Origin: Siniperca chuatsi
Taxonomy: Eukaryota > Chordata > Actinopteri > Centrarchiformes > Sinipercidae
NCBI RefSeq assembly: GCF_020085105.1
Contig: NC_058063.1
Span: 14,935,762 to 14,999,761 of the forward strand
Reading direction: 5' to 3'
Length of the DNA stretch: 64,000 nucleotides
The translations under genes and the position numbers were made by a program. Of the stretch, positions 1 to 12,700 are shown piece by piece. The notes beneath the pieces were generated by a model. It did not search any database. It worked only from the letters and a program-made list of their open reading frames with translations, and had not been told where the DNA came from. Within the stretch, counting starts at the first letter, position 1; each line of letters begins with the position of its first letter.

Positions 1-140
1 ATCTGGGACTATACCTAATGAATTAACAGGTATTTTCTGAATTAATCACTAAAAACTCCTGTGGAATTTCTTTCCATCTCTCCATGCTAGGTTTCACTTA
101 CTAACTCATCTGTCTTGTGCTTTATCTTCCACCTCTGTAG

Positions 141-3100
141 AGCAAGAACAAAGTGTCTCTACGCAACCTGTCTATGGTGCTGAGACAGCTGCCAGCAGCG
201 GACAGCGACACCCATGGCAAGCAGGTGCTGGAGAGTGTGGACATGGCGCGACAAGCTGTCCAGCTGGATGTCACAGACGGGACGTCCTGGTGTGAGTAGA
301 GCGTCTGGGTACTTAGTAAGCATAGAATATGAAAGAGTGTTGTGGGGAAGTGCTCCTTTTTCTCTCTGTAATGAGGGAGCTGTTTGTTACACAGATCCAG
401 AGTTAGAGTGAACAGTGATTTATGTGCTGTCTTAATATGGAAGTATATTGATGACAAAAGATTTGATCTTTGAGAGTGTACAGGCAAAGATTTGAAAGAG
501 CAGAATTAGATTTGTGCGCGAGGGAGGACAGAATCGTGACTTGAGCATGCAAAAGGGGTTCTCGCGTTTGTAATGATCAAAGCTGCTCGCACTCACTTTT
601 GGCAGTCTGAATCTCCTGAGTGCAAACTCAAACTGAGAGTGTCACCTGTTCAATTTGAACAGGAAATGAAGGGCCATCCTGTTACACCCTTCCTTCTACT
701 TTCAAAATAAGAGCTGGAACAGTGGCATTTTTTAAACCACCAAATGGAGATAAAGAGCAGCATTTGGTGTCTGTATTATCTTAAAAATCAAAATGTGTGG
801 ACAATAAATGACTAAGATCACATTCAATTTGTTGGCAAATTATGTAGTTTTTAAGCCATTATGAGAGTAATTTTCAGAGTCAAATTAATTTAAAAGTAGT
901 TACTAGCTATATATCATAGTGGCAATGTCAGCTTCATGTTAACTTCTACTTCTAGTGTGATTTTCTGAACCACATGAAGGGTTTTCCTATTTCTTCTTAC
1001 AAATCCGTGCCTGTAGCGCTCTCAAATGTTTACTTGCAGACTGAGTAGCACTCAGAATTTGTTTTGTGCTGTCTCAAATCTTTGGTCAAATTGTATTTTA
1101 TGTTATTGTTTTTACAGATATCCTGGGAAATGCCTATGTGTCCCTGTTTTTCACCTGCGGACAGAATCCACAGTTGTCTCAACAAGCTCTAAGTGCCTAT
1201 GCACAATCTGTGAGTGTGGAGCACTGAACGTTTGTTAAAATATATCAGCACTAATTTGCGCTATTGTACTAATATTTTACTTCTCTCCTCCCCATTTGTA
1301 GGAGAAAGTGGACAGAGCGGCCTCCTGTTACCCAGAGCTGCATTTCAACCGATCCACTCTGTTCCAGTATGAGGAGATGTTCGGATCTGCGCTTGGCGGC
1401 TACAGCCGAGCAGCAGCGCTGGACCCGGGCTGGGAGGAGCCTCCAGAGAGAGAGAAGCAGCTGCTGGAGTATCTGAAGAAAGTCACAGAACTCATACAGA
1501 ACAAGGTAGGAGACGGTGTTGCTCATTCTCACACTCACTGCAATTATCTGTGTCATTTGTTGTGATATTATGCCAGTTTGTTAATCATTTACAAAGTATT
1601 ACAACAATACTGGCACATCCTAATTAACATAACATGGAGTTTTATCAGATTTAATTTTAGTGTTTCATAATGGTAAGAGAAATGTAGAACAACACACTAC
1701 AACTACTGCGTTCAGGTTCTGGAGAGAAATGCATGGAAATACACTATTTTATCCCACCAATTCAACAAGCTAAATATGTATAGTATAGCAGTGTCTTTAA
1801 CATGTTGGAGAGAAAGCGGTGAATCATTTAGTCAGATTTGTGAATGTAGAATCAAGGGCTGCAGCTAAGGATTCTTTTCATTCATTAATTAGGAAGGTAA
1901 TCTACATAATTTTATTGATTAATTCCCAGAGCCTAAGGTGACGTCTTCAAATGTCTTGTTTTGTCAGATCAGATATTTAGATTACTGTCATAGAAGAAAA
2001 AGAAAACTAGAAAATATTTACATTTGAGAAGCTGGAAACAGTGAATTCCCAGTTTGGCAACTATTTTGTGTACATTTCAATCAACAAAACCTCAGTTTAA
2101 AAATGACATATATTTACTGAAAATGTTAAAGATCCCCGCTTTGAACAATGAAACTAAATTATGGTTATAGAAATCCTGTTGTTGATTTAAGATTAGAAAG
2201 AAATAACAAGATTCAAATAATGGAGCAAATTGCAACAAGGTGAAGAGGAACTGTACAATTTAAATGAAAGAAGCTGGAAGAAATTATGTTATTAGGAAAA
2301 ACAAATATATATGCCTGAACTTGTAAATATGTCCTGTATGTGTATTGTACTTTTGGCATCACCTCCTTTTGTGTTTTATTTTTTTTTTACCTCTAAGTCT
2401 GTATGTTTATCCTGTTTAGTCTTGTCTGTTTTTTAAAAATTGTAAAATATTTGTTTTATAAAATGTCATCTTTGAGCCTGTTTCTAGTTTCATCAAGCTG
2501 TCATTTAATTTTTCACCACAATGTGGCAGCAAAGCACAGCCAAATCTCTTGTTTTGTTTTGCTCCTGACGTTCAGTCTCTCCATCTCTTCAGGGGAAGGT
2601 GAAGGCGCGTCGGTTACGGACGATGCTCTCTAACCTCAACACGTCGGCCTTGGGTCCCTGCTCCTCCCCTCAGTTCCGTTCCCCAACTGGCCGTGTAGGC
2701 AGCCTGGAGCCTCGAACTCTTTCCTCCCTCACACACGGTCACAATGCCGGGGTGGCCGCCCTGGGCAAGGTGGTGTTCAGCCTGGCCTCTGAGGGTCGCA
2801 TGGCCTTGTGAGTGCAGCTTATTTTATTATTAATAGTTCACTTATCCACATGCTGTTTGCTTCAGTCTTGGTATGACAGTGGAGAAAAGATTCTGAATAT
2901 TTGGAGTGGTGTTGTAAAATCATGCCCTTATTTATTTATTTTTTTTCTCCAGTACATTTGGCATGGTGGATAGCGAGGAGACATGTATAGTGGTGATGGT
3001 ATACAACACAGCAGACAGCTGGGGCGTCCTGATAGGAGACACCGTAGTCATTCCTGAACCTCAGGTCAAACGAAACAGTATAACACATAAAGATGAGGTC

Positions 3101-3302
3101 AGTGTTTCATGTGTGTAGTTCAAAATGTATGCAGTTATGTCTATCTAAATGGCCTGACTTTCACATTTCCTCTCTCCGGCAGTCGTTTGACTTCAGAAGT
3201 ATACGAGTGGACTCTCCTCTGCTCCTCATTGTCAATGGCAAGAAACAAAACATCCAAAGTCAGATTGCTGCGTCTGTCAGCTACAAGCCCCAGAGCGAAT
3301 GA
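141..3302 (+). CDS. ttc5: TTC5 (STRAP), 3' part; 5' end lies outside the window
   Basis: Six exons were joined in phase: 141-291, 1118-1209, 1302-1505, 2593-2807, 2953-3097 and 3183-3302 (TGA at 3300-3302). They encode about 308 residues, so roughly the first 130 of a ~440-residue family member lie upstream of the window. The first exons hold the C-terminal tetratricopeptide repeats ([43 protein letters not shown]). The last three hold the OB-fold-like end ([33 protein letters not shown]). In mammals TTC5 is a stress-response p300/JMY cofactor and also reads nascent tubulin chains on ribosomes to trigger tubulin mRNA decay. The gene converges with CCNB1IP1 as in mammals. All donors are GT (gtgagt, gtagga, gtcagt) and all acceptors AG. 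Identification is confident; nothing looks broken. Confidence 0.93.
1857..2110 (+). repeat. Dispersed teleost repeat, copy 1 (TTC5 intron)
   Basis: This stretch starts gggctgcagctaagga, then gattaattcccagagcc and ggtgacgtcttcaaatg. The same order of blocks recurs at 5043-5310 and, inverted, at about 34865-35140. No coding potential. Family name unknown; limits approximate. Confidence 0.65.
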
Positions 3303-4431
3303 GCTGAACAAGAAGTGAGAGGACCAATGTGTTTGTCTGGATTTTGAAGAAAAGTTTTGCAAAATTATGGAAGTGTGAAGTTTCCAAAGTTTGTGCCTGT
3401 TTTTTGTGTTGTTTTGTAAATAGAGTTCACCCTGTTACTTTGTCTTTAGAGAGACAGTTTGTTTATATTTATAAATGTTTCTTTTTTTGTATTCTGTTGT
3501 TCATGTAGTTCTTTAGCAAATGAATGAACCTGTGATGATGAGGATGTGATGTCAGAATTGTGACTTAAGTTTACCCTGAAAGAAATTATTTTTATTGTAA
3601 ACATATTGTTTGCGTGTTGTCTTAAAACAGCAATTTTCAAAGTGGTCATGGGGTCACCATGGGTCCCCTCAAAAATGGGGGCGTCTCCTTATACTTCCAA
3701 TCAACAACCAACCAACTGGTCCAGTTTAAAATCACAAATCAAACAGTGTGCATGACAGACCACCTACTGTTATTCATTCAGTAACATGTGTACTGTATCA
3801 GTAAAGAAAAATGTATGACTTGATTTTTTTTTTTTTTTTTTTCAACTAGAAAAGTCAATGTGTATAGCATTCTTTATTTTTGTGGCCCAAAACAAGCCAT
3901 CCTGCTTAGGTTAACCCTTACCCCAACCCCCTGAACCTTTTATACTTTTCAGATATTAATCACATGTGAAAATACTGAAACGAACACAGTGGAGTCCGCC
4001 TGATTACATTAATTCCTTAAATCTGTTTTTGACAAGAAACAGGTGAAGCTTATACTATACTGTGCTATTTTCTTTTCGCTAAATCCGACACAATCTGCAT
4101 TAACAGAGGAGACTGTAAGACGGTGCTATGTGTAAACAAATAGTTTATGTTGTATTTACACTTCAAGTACTTCATAACACAAATGTATGCTTAGGTAGAG
4201 ACCAGGACTCAAAGCTGAACATTGGCATTTCAGTCCTAGTTTGAGTACAATATTTGTTATTATTGGTCAAAAACACATTTATACTTAAAAATTACAATAA
4301 ATGCTACAAAAAATGCACTCAGGAAAACACTGCCAACTAAACTAATACTAAAACAACAGAACACTTTAACGTATATAAATAAATGTAGTTAAGTTAAATG
4401 TGCTACAGTCACTATGAAACCTGTTCCTGTC
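3303..4431. other. Convergent 3' UTRs of TTC5 (+) and CCNB1IP1 (-)
   Basis: Between two tail-to-tail genes. It holds the TTC5 3' UTR, AT-rich sequence, a poly-T run near 3826-3842 and possible poly(A) signals on both strands (tttatt at about 3872 for the minus-strand gene, aataaa at about 4297 on plus). No coding exon is seen. Confidence 0.6.
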
Positions 4432-6776
4432 TCAGTGCTTCTTGACGAAGGTTCGGCCTCTCTCCCTGGCGGGGGAGCTGAACTGGAAGAAGCTCTTGGC
4501 TCCGTCAGCCTCCAGGCAGGAGAAGAATCTGCTGTCCCCATCGTAGCCCACGGAGAGGAACTGAGGGCTTCTCTGGGGAGTTGCCTGCCGAGCTACACCT
4601 GGGTGACACGCAGGGGGGTTGATGGATGTCTCAGTTGTTAAACTGAGGAAAATTCCCTTACATAGACAATCAGCTCATTACTCCTACTGTTCTGTCTTGA
4701 TGACCACTTCTTGACAAAACACCTACAGCTGTGTCTCCCTTTGAGCCGTTTAACATTATTCTCACTGTGCTTCCTTCCTATTGTCATTAATCAGTGTGGG
4801 CACAACATGACAACTGATTTAATAAAAGCATTCAATTCTCAGGCAGAGACAGAGAAACACATTATTTATCTTTCTCATCTGTACTGAATGAAAATTATAT
4901 TTTACTGCATATTAAAGGTTGATACTTTTTAAGGAGAAGCTGCTATTCTCCAACACAAGCTGCCCTGTGGATCTGCTGTCACCATCAGTGCATTAAGTAA
5001 CATTTACTACAAAGTCCATTTTTTTTTCTGCCAAACATTGTTTTGGGCTGCAACTAAGGAATATTTTCATTATCGATTAATCTGTGGCCTAATTCATCTG
5101 TCGATTTGTCATTTAGTCCACAAAATGTCAGAAAATTGTGATTAGAATTATATTATGTAATTACAGCTTCCCAGAGCTGGTGACGTCCTCATATTGCTTG
5201 TTTTGTCCGACCAACAGTCCAAAATCCCAAAACATTTCTGCTTAATAAATTACTAAATAACTGATTATCAAAATTGTTGGCGAAAAGTTTTGACTAATCA
5301 GCACAAATGTTTGACATTTGAATAGGATATTATTTAATAAACAAGTATTTAATTATTAAATACTTGTTAATATAAAAATCTTTGTTAAAATGTTTAAAAG
5401 TTTTTCCACATTTTCAAAAACTAATAATTGGAAACAGGAAAAAATTATAAATATACTACATAATACATAAAATATACTATATAATGCTTACTACTCATGA
5501 TTTTCCTTGTTTATAAAGAACAAGTTTCAAAAAGTTAGTGTATATGGGAGGACAGAATTTGTGTGCCTACGCTCACCTAAAATGTACTATTGTACAATTG
5601 TACTAATGTTCTGTTATTTAAAGAGTGTACCTTTAAACTTGTAAAGACATTCATCTAAGTTCAAATTGTTGATCTTACCAGTGTTGAAGTTGTGATGTCC
5701 TGGTTGTGGCAGCGTGTCTCTTTCCTCTACACCCACCACCATGTTGCGCAGCCTCAGAGAGTCGTACAGCCCCTGCAGTTTCTGGTACTGCCTGTTCCTC
5801 TCCATCAGCCGCTCGGACACCTCGCTGTACTTCCTTTTATACTCCTCCATCACCTGAAGGAAACACGGTTGTATACATGTCTACATATTCTTCTGATCTT
5901 ATAAGTTTGTAACTTTCTGAATCGAGCCCTAACTAGAATCACAATACCTAAAAGTTAAGATTTCAAGATCAAGAGCACACATGAGGAAAGAATGAGGGAG
6001 AGATAATGACCATGGACTCGGTGCCCCCCCCCCACCCCTCCAAAGGCCCTTTGTACAATCTTATCTCGGGTGTAACACATTACAGTATGCCAACGGTATT
6101 TCTTAGCAGGTCAGTGGGCATGCTTAAGCTATTTTTACCCAAAGTGAACTAACCAAATCATTTTGGCACTTGATAACAGTCAAATGTGACGTTATGAATT
6201 GTGGTTTACTTTCTTCAGGGAGGTGATTTCCCCCCTCATGGAGTTGAGCTCCAGTTCTCTGCTCTGGTTCTGCTGGGTCAGCACCTTCTCCATCTGCTTC
6301 AGCTGTGCCTCAGCCCGTGACAGACTGTACTCTTGATACATACGCTCCTGATGGACCTATTTACAAAGAGACTGACAAGCTGGGTGTTTTATGGGAAAAG
6401 ATAAGACAGTGACATTTCAAGACTTGCATAGCTACACTATGTTCATATACATACAGACAGAAAGATATTTGACCTGATAGCTCCAGAAGGCCAGAGCACG
6501 AGCACTGACGTCCAGAACTATGTCTGGTCGCAGACCTGCCAGCACCATGGCTTTGTACTCCTCAGAAGGTGACAGCTCCGTCCTCACAATGTCCATCTTC
6601 CCAGACAGCGCAGAGGAGCACGCCGGGCAGATGGCGGGGGAACGGCTGAACTCACCGGACCCGTGCTGATCGCAGAAAACATGTGAGCAAGCTGTGACCC
6701 AGGCGAAGCCGCTCAGCTTGGTCCGACACTTTGGGAAGTTACACAAGAGTGTGTCGTCGCAGAGAGACATGGTCAT
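4432..6776 (-). CDS. ccnb1ip1: CCNB1IP1 / HEI10, meiotic RING-finger crossover factor
   Basis: Four coding exons in phase on the minus strand: 6776-6474, 6356-6210, 5853-5679 and 4598-4432, giving about 263 residues (human ~277). The N-terminus is the diagnostic HEI10 RING-like domain (LLCNFPKCRTKLSGFAWVTA, then CSHVFCDQHGSGEFSRS and AICPAC), followed by VRTELSPSEEYKAMVLAGLR and a coiled coil over exons 2-3 (QLKQMEKV; RNRQYQKLQGLYDSLRLRN). The C-terminus is short and basic (RTFVKKH). The protein is a SUMO/ubiquitin E3-like factor that marks crossover sites on the synaptonemal complex. Start: two nearby Met codons (6776 and 6770); MSLCDD matches the mammalian start, so 6770 is equally plausible. 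The first coding donor is weak (GTCAAA) but is required by phase and by the next exon beginning VHQE. Confidence 0.93.
5043..5310 (+). repeat. Dispersed teleost repeat, copy 2 (CCNB1IP1 intron)
   Basis: Same family as 1857-2110: gggctgcaactaaggaatat, then cgattaatctg, cccagagctggtgacgtcct and ttgttttgtccgacc. Non-coding. Confidence 0.65.
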
Positions 6777-7900
6777 GACTGTGGAAAGTACAGTAACATT
6801 TCAGTAATGGAGATCAGTGCAATAGGCAAGTCATTAACTGAAGGTTCAATAAAGCAATCACATACATTTTGAGTTTGAAAAACCTTAACTGTATCAAGGT
6901 AAAGCAAATAAATAATCCATTTGGGACCAAGAGGCATCTCTTGGCAGGGCCAAGCCTGTGTGTGGGGTTATTATCTTGAACATCAACTTTTAGGAGGTTT
7001 CAAGGTCCTATGTGGTGAAATTTGAGGATGTGAAATCACCAGGTTTGGGGTAAAAATCTCTAATGTTTGTGTGTGTGAATATTGAATGATTTTTTTCTAA
7101 TGGGTTAAGACATTATACTGGTCACTGTCATGACTGACATCATAGAGGCAATATTTCTGGCTACTGATCTTAGCAAAGAAAAAAAAAAGATTAAATACTG
7201 GGCTAACTCTGCCTTTCAGTCCTCTTTAATCCTAAAATTGAGAGCTAGAGCAAACATCCATTTAAATGCTATATTTGTCAAAAAACCTTCAGTTTTATTT
7301 TCTGTAGGTGTCCTGTTAACTAGTTTAGTTAGTAAACCCACATCAAATAATGATGCTCCATTGTTTTACTAATTATAAATTGTATGTTATTGGGAATTTG
7401 CTTTACTAACTCCTCTAACTAACTTATGAGAACAATTTCATATAACTTTCCACTCTGATTTAATTTTGACTTCTAATGTTAATTAATCTAACGTTATTTC
7501 AAATTATCACTGAGAAAAATACTATTTCAGATAAGGAAATACTACATACTCCAAATATCATAACTAGGTTGTATGAAGAAGTAACTTATATAAATTTAGG
7601 TTACATAGCTAGCTTAATGTTAACTTACATCAACTGCCGTTAACCTGAATGTTAGCAATAGCGTTAACAGGATAGCAGGTAAAGTGATGAGCTCTCAGTC
7701 CACTCAGGCTAAACTTTACCGCTTTCTGTTGAGTGGCTGCTTTTGAAAAAATAAACTACTTTGACTTTTAAAACTATACTTTCTGTTAAACTTACACGGA
7801 CAACGCCTTTACGTTAATTTCGGGAGACACGCGACGTACCAGGCCGCAGCAGGTGACGTAATTGAATACTGTAATCTGATTGGCTGATTGCAACTAAAAA
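6777..7900 (-). promoter_or_regulatory. CCNB1IP1 5' UTR exon, intron and promoter
   Basis: On the minus strand a GTAAGT donor lies at 7795-7790, so a non-coding first exon probably ends at 7796. Just upstream of it are a CRE-like ggtgacgtaa (about 7851-7860) and inverted CCAAT boxes (attggctgattg, about 7879-7890). There is no TATA box. Promoter extent is inferred from position only. The remaining ~1 kb (6777-7789) is the first intron, with no other feature seen. Confidence 0.5.
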
Positions 7901-9373
7901 TCTCAACGGTAAAATCTCAAAACATTTACTTCAGATATTTAAAAATGATCCTACAACATATCTAAAAAATAGGCCTTTCAATTTGAGACATGTTCAGGAC
8001 AAAGAGAGAAAATAAAGGTTTTTTTGGAGCCATTCTGCTTAGGTTGAGAAGGCTACTTTTGGTGTAGCTAAATATTCTGATAATACTTAATAATAAAATA
8101 ATACTTTTATATAATTAGGCCTACTTTTACTTAACTGAAATTTTGAATTCAGGACTTTGACTTAATTGAGTATTTTTATAATATGGTATTGCTACTTGGC
8201 TAATTAAAGAATCTTAGAACTTCTTCCACTACTGAATATAACACTTAAAATAAAGCAACCTGGACTTTGACTTTACATCACCATTTTCTATTTATTTTCC
8301 AGGTGATGCTAATGAGCATGGATGAAGTCAGACACTTTATTGAGCAGCCCAAACTGAAACCCTTTAGATAAACATGGCAGTTATTTCCCCCAAATCAAAT
8401 AATGCCCTATTTTCTTACACAGCCTCTGAGTGGATATATGTATAACGTGAGACACCTACTTAAATATGGCCCCCCTCCTCCTCCCACTTTTTTTTCTTTC
8501 TCTCTTTTATCCATTTCTCCACGTGGTACAGGAGTAAAGGCGGGGGGTGAAAGAGGGGCATTGTGCTGTGCAGCAGTGGATCCGGGGGTTCATAGTGAGA
8601 GAGGGGAGATGCTCACTCAACTGTGTCCAGCACGCCATTGTCAAAGATTCCCATCTATTCTCTGCCTTTTAAATAGAGCTCCAGTGTAAGATGCTTTTTG
8701 GGGGTGGGAGGGGGGTATTAAGCGCTTGGTGATAACACACGAAATACATGCATGCATGTGGGAGGGCTGTGTGGCCCCAGTTGCACACAACAGCCACTCA
8801 CTGCATGGCTGATGATAATTGGCCCTATGGAAATCAAAGGGTAGAAATATCGCCTGTTCACTCCTCATCCGGCACAATAACACCACTGGGAAGACGGATT
8901 TTTGACTCTTTCTGATGGAAACCACCTGCCAGTCAATTATTATGGATGTGATTTCATTATTTATCCACCTTGCTGGATATTAGAAAGTAGATACACCTGA
9001 GGGTCCCAAAACAGATTCATAAGTCACCTGTTAGACTTCTTTTAAACATGTTTTTGCATCTTAATTTGACCCATGAGGATTTTATTCTCTTCCAGGAATT
9101 ATTAAAACATTTCCCATCTTTAGCAAAATGGCCAATTCCAACGCCTATTTATTGTTTTTGGGCATCCAACGGTTTTGACACCTAATTGTCATGTTTTATT
9201 GAAAGTTTATAGCTGCTGCCTGAGTGTGTAAAGAAAAATAAAGCTGGGGAGAAAGAGAAAGAGAGAACCGGGGAGGCTGTGTGTTACACGCCATTGAAAT
9301 GCAAATATCATTGAAGAACAAGGAGTGGTTCTGTGTGTGTGAGTGTGTACCGCGTGTGTGTGTGTGTTTGTAG

Positions 9374-9408
<35 letters not shown>

Positions 9409-9758
9409 CCTGTATGTGCATGCAGCGGGGCAGCAGTGGGAGAGGAGGGGCGCAAATTGGACAAGTTTTTTGGGGGAGAGGAGACTTTAGAAAACAGCCA
9501 CACGCACTCAGCAGCTTCATATGACACGGTGCAGACCTGCGGATTTCAGAACACCTATGTCCTGTCCTCTTTTTTGCGTTAAGAAGTGATCTTACACATT
9601 TTTAAAATTTCCTTTGTATCCAAGGGCTTGCGGGATTTGCGCGACTTTTGAACTTTAGATGCTTGGATGGTTTAAGGAGCGCTTCCAAGTGCGCAAAAAC
9701 GTGCCTACTGCCATTCAACCGACTGATGCCCCCCTCTCTGTCTGACTCGCCGTGAATC
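7901..9758. other. Intergenic and 5' flank of the SALL2-like gene
   Basis: Between the divergent CCNB1IP1 and SALL2-like genes. Mostly AT-rich to 8450, then mixed sequence that may carry the SALL2-like promoter and 5' UTR. A GT microsatellite lies at about 9333-9408. No coding exon other than the downstream one is supported. Confidence 0.5.
9333..9408. repeat. GT microsatellite upstream of SALL2-like start
   Basis: Interrupted (GT)n runs, the longest at about 9378-9408. They create long spurious open frames on both strands that are not genes. Confidence 0.9.
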
Positions 9759-12700
9759 ATGTCACGCCGGAAGCAGAAGCGACCCCAGCATCTCGTTAAC
9801 GCGGATCCAGGGGGCCCAAAGCTGCTATCTCACGGTGAGAAAACATCTTTACGAGTGTGCATGCGTTTTTTGTCTTGGATTTCTTGAAAGAGGGCAACCA
9901 TCCTGCATCCTAATGGTGCTCACATTGCATGTGGAATTGACTTTCTGAGGCTGAAAATCTTCAAAGAACTTTACAAAAGCAAATGTTTGGGGTTAGACTT
10001 ACATGAATTGTATATTTATTGTGTGGTTTCTCGTTGATTATGGTCGTTTTCACAAGTTTATTTATGCATGGCCACATTCCAACAAACGCACCTGACTTAG
10101 ACATAAAAGTTTAAGATCTAAGTTTGTCAACTAAAGAAATCCCTCCTGCTTAGTCATTCATTGTAATGGGCCCCATTAAATGGAGACCTTAGGCACTTTG
10201 GTTGGGGCTAATAAACTTGTCCCTGTGAAGTGAATAGAGTAGGATTAACTAACATACATCTGTGGCCATTTTCATGTGCTGGTCGTCCTCTAGGAAACCA
10301 ACAGGCTGCTCAGCGCTGGCTGCTGGAGGTCTTTGATTAGTATAAAGCACTCTCTTATTTGTTAACAATAAGGTGCATGGGTGGGGGGAAGGGAAGGCAG
10401 TGTTTTTGGTAAAGATTAATCTTCCACCCTTCTATTCTCTTCTTCTTTTGCTCTGCATCCATGCTTTTCTCTCCTATGCCCTCTTCCCCCATTTTCCACC
10501 TTCTCAATGCTTCCCTCCCCTTTCTTTCTCCCTCTTTCTCGCCCCCCAGCCCTATTGACTGTATACCCCTACATACATGGGGGGGCTCAGATGGTGGAGA
10601 AAAAAGATTCTGAAGGGATAGAGAGATTACTCTCGCACTTGTTGTGTTCTGTGTTGCAGTGGGTTATATCTTCAAGTGCACATATGTAAGACTCTCTGCA
10701 GGTAAACTTCCACAAATGAAAGTGGAAGTTTAGCCTAGGAGTTATTTTGTGTTTCCTGCAGGTTCAGGTTTGTTTAGGGAAGGAATTTCACAGAGGTACA
10801 GTCTTTCATTCCATCACTATATCTCTCCAGGAGGGAATAGTTAGTTTGTCTCTCCATTGTTGTTCCCTTCCCCCCCTTCTTTTTCTTTTACTCTTTCTCA
10901 CTCTGTGCTCAAGATTCTGAAAGAATTTGACCCCTGAGCAGCAGAGGTCAGATTAGTTGACCAATCAGAGTGTCTGAACAGTGCCCAGAACCCTTAGCGT
11001 GACCTGACCCTTGACCTCCACTGTGACGTAAGGGGGGAAGGGTAAAGAGGGAGATGAAAGACGTAACTGCTGTAGGGAGGGGGTGGGTTAAGAGGGGTTA
11101 TGGGTTGTCTTGGTGATGCCCATTGTCCTCTAAAATGTGTTGCCATAGCAGCAAGGTGGTCTGGAAGCTTTTTTGTGTGTGCAAGATGTTTGAGGAGTTT
11201 TGCTCCGGAGAGCACAGATTGAGACAAGACATTACAAAGACTCATATACTGTAGAGTTTCTTTCACTTGTTTATTTTTTTGTTTGCCATTTCTTTTGAAG
11301 TCAAAACAAGATCTTTTGGTATGCATGCAAATTTGCAAACAATAACTGTAAGCATTGAAATAAACACTCTGTAACTGAAACGTTTTAATTAATTTACATT
11401 CCTGGAAATCTGGACTGATAGTAGTGAGTAGTGAGTATTGCATAATAATGAAAAAAAACTCTTATTCTCCTTTTTTCTGTCAATCCTCAGATGACCACCT
11501 GGGCATGAAGTCACCATCCACATCTCTTGGCTCAGAAGTGACCTCATCAGGGTCATCCTCCTCGTCCCCCACCTCTCTCCAAGACTGCCAGCCGCCTCTG
11601 GCCCCTCGCCCATCCCCTGGTGGGCTCCACGCGCCCTCCTTACCCAGCGAGAGCTCACCTCCTCCCCACTGGCCCAGCCACATTGCCCCCTTCACAACCT
11701 CACTCCCCAATACCCACTCTTCCCTCTCCCCAGACTTTCCTCACCCCTCACTGTCATCCCAGACTCACTCACCTCCTCCCCTGGGTCAAACCTCAGGTTC
11801 CCACGGCCTGTCCCACCAAGGAAACTCTCACTCCACCATGACTTCCCCACCGATGGGAAGCTCAGCCACCACCACTACCTCCTCCTCCTCCTCCTCGTCT
11901 TCTCAGTGTGTGCCGCCTCACCGTGACAGCTCCAGTCCAGGTCATCAGCAGGCCTCCAGCTCTCCAGGGCAGCAGGGACAGATCCAGGTGCCACCTACCC
12001 TAGCAGTACTTCTAGAGGAGCTGAGGGTTTTACAGCAGAGGCAAATCCACCAGATGCAGATAACAGAGGAGATCTGTAGGCACGTTCTAAGGCTTGGAGG
12101 GGCTGTCTTTGGCCATGATAATAACACACAGGCCAGTGGTTCAGACAGCAACCAGAAGTCTACAGGAGCAGCATCTTCATCACCAACACACCCCTCCACT
12201 GCCACGCCAGTAACCACAGCCTCATCGCTTTTGACTGGCCTTCCATCTTCCCTCTTCCCCCAGCCATCCGTCTCCAAATCAGGTGCTTCACATGTCAATG
12301 GCAGCAGAGCTCCATCCTCCTCTACCTCTTCCTCATTATCTTCCTCATCTATTTCATCCACTATCAGCTCCTCTGTTGCCTCCCTACACCCTCTGTCCTT
12401 GTCATTGGGCCTACCACCGCGCTACCTCCATGAGAAATCATCCAACACCTCCTCTTTTGGTCATAGCAATGGTATCACTTTCCCAACTCCTCCCCTTTCT
12501 AACACCAGCCATTCCCAGGATCTCCAGCCCAGCTCCTCTCTGGGCTCTGCCTCCTCATCAGGGCGGCCTCAACATGCGTGCCGTTTTTGTGGGAAGGTGT
12601 TAAGCAGCGATTCATCACTCCAGATCCATCTGAGGTCACATACAGGTGAAAGGCCCTACCAGTGTCCAGTCTGCTTGAGCCGTTTTACAACCAGAGGGAA

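Noticed and set aside
4414-4641. Plus-strand 75-codon frame
   Set aside because: Antisense of the last CCNB1IP1 exon, which fits in phase and ends in a plausible stop.
9207-9582. Several open frames of 60-106 codons on both strands
   Set aside because: They run through a GT microsatellite and encode Cys-Val or His-Thr repeats; no family feature.
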